Origin: an uncultured Oscillospiraceae bacterium | GTDB taxonomy: Bacteria; Bacillota; Clostridia; Oscillospirales; Oscillospiraceae | Reading direction: 5' to 3' | DNA: 64,000 bases | Assembly: GCA_934561515.1 (NCBI GenBank) | Contig: CAKTGM010000006.1 | Location: 1 to 64,000, forward strand | Shown: positions 26,763 through 35,621 of the stretch, in pieces | How positions within the stretch are numbered: position 1 is the stretch's first letter | Layout: each line of letters opens with the position of its first letter | The notes under the pieces: model-generated | What the model saw: only the letters and a program-made list of their open reading frames with translations | What the model was told of the DNA's origin: nothing | Database searches by the model: none | Position numbers and translations under genes: made by a program

Positions 26763-27725
26763 ATGGCAAAAGAACATACGCCCGCGCCGAAGTTCCGCAC
26801 GAGCATCGGCGGACAGGCGCTCATTGAGGGCATTCTGATGCGCGGGCCGGGCAAGCAGGCCATCGTCGTCCGCTCGCCGGAGGGGCTTGTGGAAAAGGTC
26901 GAGGAGCTGACGCTCGTGCGCGACAAATATCCCATTCTGGGGCTTCCCGTCATCCGCGGCGCGGTGACCTTCGTCGATTCGATGGTCAAGGGCGTGAAGG
27001 CGCTGATGTTTTCGGCGGACTATTTCCCCGATGAGGACCTCGGCGAGCCGAGTAAGTTCGACCGCTGGCTGGAGAAGAAGTTCGGCAGCGAGAAGATGCA
27101 GAAATTCATCACGGCACTCGCGGTCGTGCTGTCGCTGGGGCTGACGATCCTGCTCTTTTTCCTGCTGCCGACGTTCCTCGCCGGGCTTATTGACCCCCTC
27201 ATCAAGAGCGTGACGGTGCACAACCTTGTTGAATCCGTCATCAAGCTCGTCATCTTTTTCCTCTACCTTCTGCTTTGCTCAAAGCAGAAGGACATTTACC
27301 GCGTGTTCCAGTACCACGGGGCGGAGCACAAGACCATTTTCTGCTACGAGGCGGGTCTGCCGCTGACGGTGGAAAACTGCCGCATCCAGCCGCGCCATCA
27401 TCCGCGCTGCGGCACGAGCTTCCTTTTTGTGGTCGTGGTGGTGTCGATCATCGTTTCGAGCGTCGTGTTCAGCTTTGTCGACTGGCGCAACATCTGGGTG
27501 CGCATGGGGATGCATCTGCTGCTACTCATCCCCATCATCGGCGTGACGTATGAGTTCAACCGCTACGTCGGCGGGCACGACAACTGCGTGACGCGCACGC
27601 TGGCAAAGCCGGGACTGTGGCTGCAAAACTTCACCACCAACGAGCCGGACGACAGTATGCTCGAGGTGGCCATCCGCGCGCTCGAGCTGGTCATTCCCGA
27701 AGAAAAAGGCAAGGATGCGTGGTAA
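26763..27725 (+). CDS. yqhQ: DUF1385 membrane protein YqhQ
   Basis: This 320-aa protein carries the DUF1385 signature GGQALIEGILMRGP at about residues 16-29 and four or five membrane segments from residue 110 on. YqhQ proteins are widespread in Firmicutes; the biochemical role is not firmly known. The HGAEHKTIFCYE and HPRCGTSF segments contain conserved His and Cys residues suggestive of a metal or redox site (inference). It is followed after 2 nt by prmC and preceded by a good promoter, so the two genes are likely cotranscribed. Confidence 0.9.
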   Translation: MAKEHTPAPKFRTSIGGQALIEGILMRGPGKQAIVVRSPEGLVEKVEELTLVRDKYPILGLPVIRGAVTFVDSMVKGVKALMFSADYFPDEDLGEPSKFDRWLEKKFGSEKMQKFITALAVVLSLGLTILLFFLLPTFLAGLIDPLIKSVTVHNLVESVIKLVIFFLYLLLCSKQKDIYRVFQYHGAEHKTIFCYEAGLPLTVENCRIQPRHHPRCGTSFLFVVVVVSIIVSSVVFSFVDWRNIWVRMGMHLLLLIPIIGVTYEFNRYVGGHDNCVTRTLAKPGLWLQNFTTNEPDDSMLEVAIRALELVIPEEKGKDAW

Positions 27726-27727
27726 AA

Positions 27728-28594
27728 ATGGCAACGACATACAATAATCTCTATTTGGACCTGCGCGCAGAGCTCAAGCGCGCGGGCGACGAGGAGGCAA
27801 CGCAGTCCGCGCGCGAGCTGGTGTGCGCGGCGGCGGGCAAGACGCGCGAGGAATTCGTGCGCGACGGCGCGCTCTACGCCTCGCCCGAGGTGGAAGAGAA
27901 CGCGCGCGCGCTCGTCAGGCGCCACCTCGGCGGCGAGCCGGTGGCCTATCTCATCGGCGAGTGGGAGTTCTACGGCCTGCCGCTCGATATCTCGCCTGCG
28001 GTGCTCATTCCCCGGCCCGATACCGAGGTGCTGGCGACGAAGCTCATCGACGCGGCGCGCAGCGCCGGGCCCTGCCGCATCCTCGACCTCTGCGCGGGCA
28101 GCGGCTGCATCGGCCTTGCGGCGGCGGCAAACCTGCCGGGCGCGCGCGTGCTGCTCGGCGAATACGACGAGGAAGCGCTCAAGATCTGCCGGCAGAACAT
28201 CCGCCGCAACCGCCTGACCTCCCGCGTGGCGAGCCTCGGGCTCGACGCGCGCGAGAAGCCCTCGCGCTCCCTCGGCGAATTCAACTTCCTTGTGAGCAAC
28301 CCGCCCTACATCCCGAGCGGCGACATTGCCTCGCTCGACGTTTCCGTGCGCGAGCACGAGCCGCGCCTTGCGCTCGACGGCGGCGAGGACGGGCTTGATT
28401 TCTACCGCGCCATCTGCGAAAAGTGGCGCGACGCGCTCGCGCCCGAGGGGATGCTCTTTTTCGAGGTCGGCATCGGGCAGGCGGATCAGGTGCTGCGCAT
28501 CATGCGCACGAACGGCTTTGGCGACATTCAGATCGTCAAGGACCTCAACAACATTCCGCGCGTGGTCTACGGCACGCTGTGCGACCATATCTGA
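27728..28594 (+). CDS. prmC: Peptide chain release factor N5-glutamine methyltransferase
   Basis: PrmC methylates the glutamine of the GGQ motif in RF1 and RF2, which speeds peptide release. This 288-aa protein has the helical N-terminal domain (about residues 1-80), SAM motif LDLCAGSGCIGLA (about 121-133) and the NPPY active-site motif in LVSNPPYIPSG (about 190). ATG 27728 lies 2 nt past the yqhQ stop; the ribosome site is weak, so translational coupling is likely. Upstream starts inside yqhQ would add a non-conserved extension. Confidence 0.93.
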   Translation: MATTYNNLYLDLRAELKRAGDEEATQSARELVCAAAGKTREEFVRDGALYASPEVEENARALVRRHLGGEPVAYLIGEWEFYGLPLDISPAVLIPRPDTEVLATKLIDAARSAGPCRILDLCAGSGCIGLAAAANLPGARVLLGEYDEEALKICRQNIRRNRLTSRVASLGLDAREKPSRSLGEFNFLVSNPPYIPSGDIASLDVSVREHEPRLALDGGEDGLDFYRAICEKWRDALAPEGMLFFEVGIGQADQVLRIMRTNGFGDIQIVKDLNNIPRVVYGTLCDHI

Positions 28595-28636
28595 AAAGCA
28601 AAATAGTTTACATAACGTTACGGGAGGAAAGCGAAC

Positions 28637-29743
28637 ATGGCAGAAAAGTCTCAGACGAAGGCGGCCGCCGCGATGGCCGAGGACAAGAAGCGGGCCATTG
28701 AAACGGCGATGCAGCAGATCGAGCGCACCTACGGCAAGGGCTCGATCATGCGCTTTGGCGACAATACCGTAAGCAGTGTGGAGGCCGTTTCCACCGGCTC
28801 TCTCGCGCTCGACCTTGCGCTCGGCATCGGAGGACTGCCCAAGGGCCGCATCATCGAGATCTACGGGCCCGAATCCTCCGGTAAGACGACGCTGGCGCTG
28901 CACGTGCTGGCGCAGGCGCAGAAGGCGGGCGGCGAGGTCGCGTTCATCGACGCAGAGCACGCGCTCGACATCACCTATGCCCGCGCCCTCGGCGTGAAGG
29001 TCGAGGATATGCTCGTCTCCCAGCCCGACACCGGCGAGCAGGCGCTTGAGATCACCGAGGCGCTCGTGCGCTCCGGCGCGATCGACGTGATCGTGGTCGA
29101 CTCCGTTGCGGCGCTCGTGCCGCGCGCGGAGATCGAGGGCGAGATGGGCGACAGCTTTGTGGGCCTTCACGCGCGCCTCATGTCGCAGGCGCTGCGAAAG
29201 CTCACCGGCGCGGTCGGCAAGACGAACACCATCGTCATTTTCATCAACCAGCTGCGCGAGAAGGTCGGCGTGATGTACGGCAACCCCGAGGTCACCACCG
29301 GCGGCCGCGCGCTCAAGTTCTATTCGAGCGTGCGCATCGACGTGCGCCGCATCGAGGCGCTGAAAAACGGCAGCGAGATCATCGGCAACCGCACGCGCGC
29401 GAAGGTCGTGAAGAACAAGATGGCGCCCCCGTTCCGCGAGGCGGAGTTCGACATCATGTACGGCGAGGGCATCTCGCTCATCGGCGAGCTCATTGACCTC
29501 GGCGTGAAGCTCGGCCTTGTGCAGAAGAGCGGTTCGTGGTATTCGATGGGTGAAACGCGCATCGGTCAGGGACGCGACGCGGCCAAGCAGTACCTCAAAA
29601 ACAACCCCGAGATCGCGGACAACCTTGAAGCCGAGATCCGCCGCAACTTCGACAAGCTGATGACGGGCCAGTCCCGCGTGGCGGCGAAGGCCGCGGGCCG
29701 CGCCGTGGATGTCAGCGCCGACGATTTCAAGGATGAAGATTGA
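28637..29743 (+). CDS. recA: Recombinase RecA
   Basis: RecA forms filaments on single-stranded DNA, drives strand exchange and triggers LexA self-cleavage. This 368-aa protein has Walker [10 protein letters not shown], Walker [11 protein letters not shown], the DNA-binding L1/L2 region with [20 protein letters not shown] and [14 protein letters not shown], and a C-terminal acidic tail. GGGAGG precedes ATG 28637. I see no GAACNNNNGTTC LexA-type operator in the 42-nt gap after prmC, so any SOS control must use a different or more distant site. recX overlaps its end. Confidence 0.98.
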   Translation: MAEKSQTKAAAAMAEDKKRAIETAMQQIERTYGKGSIMRFGDNTVSSVEAVSTGSLALDLALGIGGLPKGRIIEIYGPESSGKTTLALHVLAQAQKAGGEVAFIDAEHALDITYARALGVKVEDMLVSQPDTGEQALEITEALVRSGAIDVIVVDSVAALVPRAEIEGEMGDSFVGLHARLMSQALRKLTGAVGKTNTIVIFINQLREKVGVMYGNPEVTTGGRALKFYSSVRIDVRRIEALKNGSEIIGNRTRAKVVKNKMAPPFREAEFDIMYGEGISLIGELIDLGVKLGLVQKSGSWYSMGETRIGQGRDAAKQYLKNNPEIADNLEAEIRRNFDKLMTGQSRVAAKAAGRAVDVSADDFKDED

Positions 29744-30365
29744 GAAGATCGAACGATCGAAGCATAAGCAGGAGCGCGTTCTCGTGTATCTGGAGGGGGG
29801 AGACCTCCTCCATGTCACCGAGAGCGAGCTTCTGCGTTTCGGTTTATCGATAGGGCTGGACATTGACGATGGGACTGTGATAGAATTGCAGCAGTCCGGC
29901 GCGCGGAGCGAAACGCGCGTGTGCGCGGCGAATATGATCTCGGCGCGCCCGCTCTCACGAAGAGAGCTTGTCAAAAAACTCCGGGAGAAAGGCGCGGCAG
30001 AGTCCGACGCGGAAGCGGCGGCGGACTGGCTCGAGGAGATCGGCGCGCTCAACGACGCGGACTATGCTTCGATGCTCGTGCGGCATTACGGCGGCATGGG
30101 CTACGGCGAAGCGAAGATCCGCGACGAGCTTTACCGGCGCGGCGTCAAGCGCGAGCTGTGGGAGGATGCGCTCGCCGCCTCACCCGACGCGCAGGAGACC
30201 ATCGCGCGCGTGATCGCGCAGAAGACGAAGGGCCGCGCGCTCGACGAAAAGGGCAGAAAGCGCCTGTCCGATCTGCTGCTGCGCCGGGGCTTTGCCTGCC
30301 GCGATGTGCGCGCGGCGCTCACTGCATACGGCGAAAATGCGACGGAATTCGATTACGATGAGTGA
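29733..30365 (+). CDS. recX: Regulatory protein RecX
   Basis: RecX binds RecA filaments and limits or modulates their activity. This 210-aa protein has the three-helix repeat pattern of the family, with [13 protein letters not shown] (about residue 70), [13 protein letters not shown] [13 protein letters not shown] (about 100) and [14 protein letters not shown] (about 120). ATG 29733 overlaps the last codons of recA by 11 nt, so translation is probably coupled. An upstream ATG at 29709 would add eight residues and is less likely. Confidence 0.9.
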   Translation: MKIEKIERSKHKQERVLVYLEGGDLLHVTESELLRFGLSIGLDIDDGTVIELQQSGARSETRVCAANMISARPLSRRELVKKLREKGAAESDAEAAADWLEEIGALNDADYASMLVRHYGGMGYGEAKIRDELYRRGVKRELWEDALAASPDAQETIARVIAQKTKGRALDEKGRKRLSDLLLRRGFACRDVRAALTAYGENATEFDYDE

Positions 30366-30400
30366 TCGTTCGACGATATTTTACAAATAGGAGAGGTTTT

Positions 30401-31729
30401 ATGCCTTATCAGATTTTCTTCATTTCCCTTGGCTGCGCCAAAAATCAGGTCAACTGCGAGCAGATGATGGCAACGGTGCAGCACGCGGGGAACGACATCG
30501 TCCTCTCGCCCGAGGGGGCGGACGTGGCCGTGGTCAACACCTGTGGCTTTCTTGCCTCGGCCTGCGAGGAGGCCATCGACAATATTCTCGAGATGGCGGC
30601 GCTCAAGCAGGAGGGCAAGCTCAAAAAGATCATCGTCACCGGCTGCATGGCGCAGCGCTACAAGGACGATGTGCTCCATGAGCTGCCCGAGGTGGACGCG
30701 GTGCTCGGCACCGGCAGCTACGGCGACATTGCCCTCGCCATCGACGAGGTGATGGGCGCGCAGGCGCTGCGTCCCTGCCACATGGGCGATATCCACCACT
30801 GCGAGCAGGGCGGCGCACGCATTTTGTCAACGCCGCCGTGGTATGCGTATCTGCGCATCGCCGAGGGCTGCGACAACTGCTGCGCCTACTGCATCATCCC
30901 GCGCCTGCGCGGGCGCTACCGCAGCCGCCCGATGGCGGAGCTTCTTACAGAGGCGGGCGAGCTTGCCGCCGCGGGCGTGAAGGAGCTCATCGTCATCGCC
31001 CAGGACATCACGCGCTACGGAACGGACCTGAACGGAGAGCATCAGCTGGCTGCCCTCCTGCGCGAGCTGTGCAGGCTCGATTTCCACTGGATCCGGCTCC
31101 ACTATCTCTATCCCGACGATATCACCGATGAGCTCATCGACACCATCGCGCAGGAAGAGAAGATCGTGCCCTATCTCGATATCCCCATCCAGCACTGCAA
31201 TGACGCCATTTTGAAGGCGATGAACCGCCGCGACACAAAAGAGAGCATCCGCAAGACCTTCCGCGACCTGCGTGAACGCATCCCCGGCCTTGTGCTGCGC
31301 ACCTCCATCATCGCAGGACTCCCCGGCGAGGGCGAGGCGGAGTTCGAAGAGCTCTGCGACTTTTTGCGCGAGGAAAAGATCGAGCGCGCGGGCGTGTTCC
31401 CCTTCTCCCCCGAAGAGGGGACGAAGGCCGCGGCGATGGAGCACGTTCCCACCGAGGAAGCCCGGCGCCGCACGGAGCTTCTGGTCGACGTGCAGAGCGA
31501 TATCATCGATGCATACAACGACTCCGTCCTCGGCGACGTGCGCGAGGTGCTGTGCGAGGGCTGGAGCGAGGAAGCGCAGGCCTATGCCGGCCGCAGCTAC
31601 GCCGAATCCGTGGACATTGACGGAAAGATTTACTTTTCCGCAAACCGTGATATAATGGCGGGTGAGTTCGTGAACGTCCGCCTGACCGGCACGATGGACG
31701 GCGAGCTGACCGGCGAAGAAGCCGAATAA
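30401..31729 (+). CDS. rimO: Ribosomal protein S12 methylthiotransferase RimO
   Basis: RimO adds a methylthio group to an aspartate of ribosomal protein S12 using two [4Fe-4S] clusters. This 442-aa protein has an N-terminal UPF0004 domain with SLGCAKNQVN, a radical SAM motif CDNCCAYC (Cys157, Cys161, Cys164), and a C-terminal TRAM domain (about 375-440). The UPF0004 cysteines are at about residues 10, 46 and 80. The start at ATG 30401 follows AGGAGAGG; the frame open upstream to 30362 is not conserved. MiaB is the nearest alternative, but RGRYRSRP fits RimO. Confidence 0.92.
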   Translation: MPYQIFFISLGCAKNQVNCEQMMATVQHAGNDIVLSPEGADVAVVNTCGFLASACEEAIDNILEMAALKQEGKLKKIIVTGCMAQRYKDDVLHELPEVDAVLGTGSYGDIALAIDEVMGAQALRPCHMGDIHHCEQGGARILSTPPWYAYLRIAEGCDNCCAYCIIPRLRGRYRSRPMAELLTEAGELAAAGVKELIVIAQDITRYGTDLNGEHQLAALLRELCRLDFHWIRLHYLYPDDITDELIDTIAQEEKIVPYLDIPIQHCNDAILKAMNRRDTKESIRKTFRDLRERIPGLVLRTSIIAGLPGEGEAEFEELCDFLREEKIERAGVFPFSPEEGTKAAAMEHVPTEEARRRTELLVDVQSDIIDAYNDSVLGDVREVLCEGWSEEAQAYAGRSYAESVDIDGKIYFSANRDIMAGEFVNVRLTGTMDGELTGEEAE

Positions 31730-31765
31730 CAACAAAGCCCTGCAAGGCAGGAGGAAAGAGAGACA

Positions 31766-32290
31766 ATGACAACTGCAAACAAGCTGACGATCCTGCGCAT
31801 TGCGCTGATCCCCGTATTTTTGGTGGTGCTGTACCTCGATTTCGCGGGCGCGAGATGGTGGGCGCTCGCCATTTTCGCCGCCGCGTGCCTGACGGATTTT
31901 GCCGACGGCTACATTGCCCGCCACTATCATCAGATCACGAATTTTGGCAAGTTCATGGACCCGCTGGCGGACAAGATGCTCGTTATGGCGGCGATGTGCT
32001 ACTTTGTCGAGTGCGGGCAGATGCCCGGCTGGTGCCTTGCCATCGTGCTGCTGCGCGAATTTGCCGTGTCCGGTATGCGCCTTGTCGCCGTCGAGCAGGG
32101 GCGCGTCATCGCCGCGGCGTGGTCGGGCAAGATCAAGACCGCCTCGACCATGGTGTGCCTGTGCCTGATGCTGGTGTTCAGCAGCAAGGCGCTGGGCCTT
32201 GCGTGCATCGCGGTCATCGTGGCGACGACCGTGTATTCCGGCATCGAATATTTCGCAAAGAACATCGACGTCTTCAAAGAGGCGGACTGA
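31766..32290 (+). CDS. pgsA: CDP-diacylglycerol-glycerol-3-phosphate 3-phosphatidyltransferase
   Basis: PgsA makes phosphatidylglycerophosphate, the committed step to phosphatidylglycerol and cardiolipin. This 174-aa membrane enzyme carries the CDP-alcohol phosphotransferase motif as DFADGYIAR-x8-G-x3-D-x3-D (about residues 47-71) and five or six membrane helices. AGGAGG lies upstream of ATG 31766. It sits 36 nt past rimO and 34 nt before cysS, in a run of closely spaced housekeeping genes. Confidence 0.93.
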   Translation: MTTANKLTILRIALIPVFLVVLYLDFAGARWWALAIFAAACLTDFADGYIARHYHQITNFGKFMDPLADKMLVMAAMCYFVECGQMPGWCLAIVLLREFAVSGMRLVAVEQGRVIAAAWSGKIKTASTMVCLCLMLVFSSKALGLACIAVIVATTVYSGIEYFAKNIDVFKEAD

Positions 32291-32324
32291 TCCCGACATT
32301 TCATCTTCTCAAAGGAGAGCTATC

Positions 32325-33779
32325 ATGTATTTATACAATTCCGCGACCCATAAAAAGGAAGAATTCAAGACCCATACGCCGAACCATGTGGAGATGTACA
32401 CCTGCGGTCCCACCGTGTATCACTTTGCCCACATCGGCAACCTCCGCTCCTACATCATGGAGGACGTGCTGGAAAAGTACCTGCGCTTTTCGGGCTACAG
32501 CGTGAACCGCGTGATGAACATCACCGACGTTGGCCACCTCACGAGCGACGCCGACGAGGGCGAGGACAAGATGGTCAAGGGCGCAAAGCGCGAGCACAAG
32601 ACCGTCATGGAGATCGCCCAGTATTATACCGACGCATTCTTTGACGACTGCCGCAAGCTCAACATCAAGCGCCCGGACGTTGTCCAGCCCGCGACGGGTC
32701 TCATCGACGATTATATCAGGATCATCACGAAGCTCCTTGACACCGGCTATGCCTACATCGCCGGCGGCAACGTCTACTTCGACACGAGCAAGCTTGCGCG
32801 CTACTATATCTTCAACGACCACAACGAGGAAGACCTCGCCGTCGGCGTGCGCGAGGGCGTGGAGGAGGACGAGAACAAGAAGAACAAGAACGACTTCGTC
32901 CTCTGGTTCACCAAGTCCAAGTTTGAAGATCAGGCGCTCAAATGGGATTCCCCCTGGGGCGTGGGCTATCCGGGCTGGCACATCGAATGCTCCGGCATTT
33001 CGATGAAGTATAACGGTGAGTATCTCGACCTGCACTGCGGCGGCGTGGACAACGCCTTCCCGCACCACACGAACGAGATCGCGCAGAGCGAGAGCTACCT
33101 CGGCCACCCCTGGTGCCCCCAGTGGTGCCATGTGGCGCACCTCAACACGACCGACGGCAAGATGTCGAAGTCCAAGGGCGAATTTCTGACCGTCTCGCTG
33201 CTCGAGGAGAAGGGCTACGACCCGCTCGCCTACCGCTTCTTCTGTATGCAGAGCCACTACCGCAAGAGCCTTGTCTTCACGTGGGAAAACCTCGACAATG
33301 CGGTGCTCGCCTACAACAAGCTTGTTGCCAAGATCGCGAACATCAGGGACGAGGGCGGCGTGGACGAGGCGGTGCGCAGCGAATGCCGCGCGAAGTTCAT
33401 GAAGGAAATGGACAACGACCTCAACACCGCCATGGGCGTGACCGCGCTCTACGACGTGCTCAAGGCCAAGACCACGGGCGCGACGAAGCTCGCCATCATC
33501 GGCGACTATGACACGGTGCTGAGCCTCGACCTCCTCAAGAAGGCGGAGGCGGAGCGCGAGAAGAAGGAGAAGGCGGCCGCGCAGCAGAGCGCGGGCGGCT
33601 TCACGGTCGTCTCCGAGGACGGCACGGCGGATGAAGGCGTTGAAACTCTCATTCGCCAGCGCGCGGAGGCAAAGAAGGCGAAGAACTTCGCCGAGGCCGA
33701 CCGCATCCGCGACGAGCTCAAGGCGCAGGGCATTGAAGTGACCGATATGCCCGGCGGCGCAAAGTGGAAGCGCGTGTAA
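32325..33779 (+). CDS. cysS: Cysteinyl-tRNA synthetase
   Basis: CysS charges tRNA-Cys. This 484-aa class I synthetase has the HIGH-type motif FAHIGNLRSY (about residue 34), zinc ligands at CGPTVYH, GWHIECSGIS and HTNE, and the KMSKSKG loop (about 280). ATG 32325 follows AAAGGAGAG by 5-6 nt; the frame open further upstream into pgsA is not conserved. The family normally has 460-490 residues. A strong terminator follows. I see no T-box leader, in keeping with its place inside an operon. Confidence 0.97.
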   Translation: MYLYNSATHKKEEFKTHTPNHVEMYTCGPTVYHFAHIGNLRSYIMEDVLEKYLRFSGYSVNRVMNITDVGHLTSDADEGEDKMVKGAKREHKTVMEIAQYYTDAFFDDCRKLNIKRPDVVQPATGLIDDYIRIITKLLDTGYAYIAGGNVYFDTSKLARYYIFNDHNEEDLAVGVREGVEEDENKKNKNDFVLWFTKSKFEDQALKWDSPWGVGYPGWHIECSGISMKYNGEYLDLHCGGVDNAFPHHTNEIAQSESYLGHPWCPQWCHVAHLNTTDGKMSKSKGEFLTVSLLEEKGYDPLAYRFFCMQSHYRKSLVFTWENLDNAVLAYNKLVAKIANIRDEGGVDEAVRSECRAKFMKEMDNDLNTAMGVTALYDVLKAKTTGATKLAIIGDYDTVLSLDLLKKAEAEREKKEKAAAQQSAGGFTVVSEDGTADEGVETLIRQRAEAKKAKNFAEADRIRDELKAQGIEVTDMPGGAKWKRV

Positions 33780-33802
33780 CGTCCCTTTACAAAGGAATGC
33801 AA

Positions 33803-33830
33803 AGAGCCGCCTGCGGGCGGCTCTTTTTCT
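33803..33830 (+). terminator. Terminator after cysS
   Basis: GAGCCGCC (33804-33811) pairs with GGCGGCTC (33816-33823), followed by T5. It ends the long recA-cysS run. Confidence 0.9.
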
Positions 33831-34012
33831 CTCATCGGGCATATCGATGAGAAAAACGAAAGCAAGCGGAAATTTCGTTCAAATTCAATAATGAAAGAAT
33901 GCGAAGTCCGTCATTCAATTATTGCAAGCTGCGGCGGGCGATTTTCCTCGCTTTTTGCAGGAGAGTGTGGTATGCTGACGCAGAAAAGTGTTTTGAGAAA
34001 GGAAGCCATCCC

Positions 34013-34714
34013 ATGATCGATATTTTTGATATGATGGGGCCGGTGATGGTTGGTCCGTCCAGCTCGCACACGGCGGGCGCGGCGCGCATCGGCTGCATGG
34101 CCCGGACGCTGCTCGGCGAGGAAGTGGCCGAGGCGAAGATCGGGCTGCACGGCTCGTTTGCCGTAACGGGCATCGGCCACGGCTCGGACCGCGCGCTGCT
34201 GGCGGGCCTGCTCGGCATGAAGCCGGACGATCTGCGCATCCCGAACGCCTATCAGGAAGCGAAGAACGCCGGGATGCGCTATTCCTTCCACACCGTCGAC
34301 CTGCGCGACGCGCACCCGAACACGGCGCTTCTGGAGCTGACGGGCAGGGGCGGCAAGAAGATGAGCCTGCAAGCCTCGTCCGTCGGCGGCGGGGCGATCG
34401 TCGTCAACAAGATCGACGGCATCAGCGTGAACTTTACGGGCGAGTTCAACACGCTCATCGTGCGCAATCAGGATGAATCCGGCTCGGTCGCGGCGATCAC
34501 CTCGATCTTGAGCCAGCTGCGCATCAACGTGGCGAACATGAGCGTCAGCCGCCACCGCCGCGGCGGCAGCGCGCTGATGGTCATCGAGACGGACCAGCAC
34601 GTCAAGCCCTATCAGGTGGAATTTCTCGCGCAGCTGCCGAGCATTTTGTCTTTGACCTATTACGACAAGGAGGACGACGAGGATGGTTCTGGATTCGATG
34701 AAGCAAATCTTTGA
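34013..34714 (+). CDS. sdaAB: L-serine dehydratase, iron-sulfur dependent, beta subunit
   Basis: Together with the alpha subunit this enzyme deaminates L-serine to pyruvate. This 233-aa subunit begins with the family signature MMGPVMVGPSSSHTAGA and ends with an ACT domain (about residues 155-220) with RNQDESGSVAAITSIL. ATG 34013 follows AAAGGA; an in-frame region open upstream to 33899 is not conserved. The alpha-subunit gene overlaps its 3' end by 32 nt. A short inverted repeat around 33891-33930 lies in the 230-nt leader region; its role is unknown. Confidence 0.95.
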   Translation: MIDIFDMMGPVMVGPSSSHTAGAARIGCMARTLLGEEVAEAKIGLHGSFAVTGIGHGSDRALLAGLLGMKPDDLRIPNAYQEAKNAGMRYSFHTVDLRDAHPNTALLELTGRGGKKMSLQASSVGGGAIVVNKIDGISVNFTGEFNTLIVRNQDESGSVAAITSILSQLRINVANMSVSRHRRGGSALMVIETDQHVKPYQVEFLAQLPSILSLTYYDKEDDEDGSGFDEANL

Positions 34715-35558
34715 ATGCTCGGAGCGGGAGAATATCCCGTTCTGGGAGGTCGTCCTGCGCTATGATATGGATCTGCGGCAGGTGAGCCGTCAGGCCTCGA
34801 TGGCGAAGATGCTTACGATCTGGGAGGCCATTCAGGACGCGGCGGACTCCTACACCGGCACGCAGCGCAGCGTGAGCGGGCTTGTCGGCGGCGACGGGCT
34901 CAAGATGCGTATGTATATGCGCCGCGGCGAGAGCATCTGCGGCGACCTCATCGGCGAGGCCATCGCGCAGGCGATCTCGATGGCAGAGTCCAACGCCTGT
35001 ATGCGCCGCATCGTCGCGGCGCCCACGGCGGGCTCCTGCGGCGTTGTGCCCGCGGTGCTGCTGGCGCTGCGCCGACAGGAGGATTACACGCAGCACCAGC
35101 TGCTCGAGGCGCTGTACGTCGCCTCCGGCATCGCTGCGGTCATCGCCTACCGCGCGGGCATCTCGGGCGCGGCGGGCGGCTGCCAGGCGGAGATCGGCAC
35201 GGCGTCCGCCATGGCGGCAGGCGCACTCGTGGCGCTGCGCGGCGGCACGAACGAGCAGATCGGCCACGCGGTGGCCATGGCGCTCAAAAACCTCATGGGC
35301 CTTGTCTGCGACCCGGTGGCGGGTCTTGTCGAGGTGCCCTGCGTCAAGCGCAATGTCATCGGCGCGGTGAACGCCATTTCGGCGGCGGACATGGCGCTTG
35401 CGGGCATCGAGAGCCGCATCCCCGTCGATGAGGTCATCGACGCGATGGGCGAGGTCGGGCGGCGTATGCCGGTCGAGTTCCGTGAGACCGCGCTCGGCGG
35501 CCTTGCCGCAACGCCGACGGGCGAAGCCGTGAAGGCAAGAATGCCGCACGGAGAATAA
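34683..35558 (+). CDS. sdaAA: L-serine dehydratase, iron-sulfur dependent, alpha subunit
   Basis: The catalytic alpha subunit holds the oxygen-sensitive [4Fe-4S] cluster that binds serine. This 291-aa protein has the family motif PTAGSCGVVPAVL (about residue 115) and the further cluster-binding cysteines in LVCDPVAGLVEVPCVKRN (about 203-220). Its ATG lies within sdaAB, giving a 32-nt overlap that suggests coupled synthesis. The pair fits an anaerobe that ferments amino acids. A bidirectional terminator shared with selD follows. Confidence 0.95.
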   Translation: MVLDSMKQIFECSERENIPFWEVVLRYDMDLRQVSRQASMAKMLTIWEAIQDAADSYTGTQRSVSGLVGGDGLKMRMYMRRGESICGDLIGEAIAQAISMAESNACMRRIVAAPTAGSCGVVPAVLLALRRQEDYTQHQLLEALYVASGIAAVIAYRAGISGAAGGCQAEIGTASAMAAGALVALRGGTNEQIGHAVAMALKNLMGLVCDPVAGLVEVPCVKRNVIGAVNAISAADMALAGIESRIPVDEVIDAMGEVGRRMPVEFRETALGGLAATPTGEAVKARMPHGE

Positions 35559-35569
35559 GAAACGATCAA

Positions 35570-35607
35570 AAAACGCCTTTCAAAGCATTGCTTTGAAAGG
35601 CGCTTTT
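35570..35607 (+). terminator. Bidirectional terminator between sdaAA and selD
   Basis: A 12-bp perfect stem (35574-35585 with 35591-35602), loop CATTG, with T and A runs on its two sides. It serves both converging genes. Confidence 0.9.
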
Positions 35608-35621
35608 CATTGATGGCGCGA

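Noticed and set aside
28595..28636. SOS (LexA) operator in front of recA
   Set aside because: TAACGTTA is a palindrome in the gap, but no GAACNNNNGTTC-type box is present.
27563..30052. 829-codon open frame on the minus strand opposite prmC-recA-recX
   Set aside because: It is antisense to three clear genes. High GC at third codon positions keeps the opposite frame open, and its product is Arg/Ala/Leu/His-rich with no domain.
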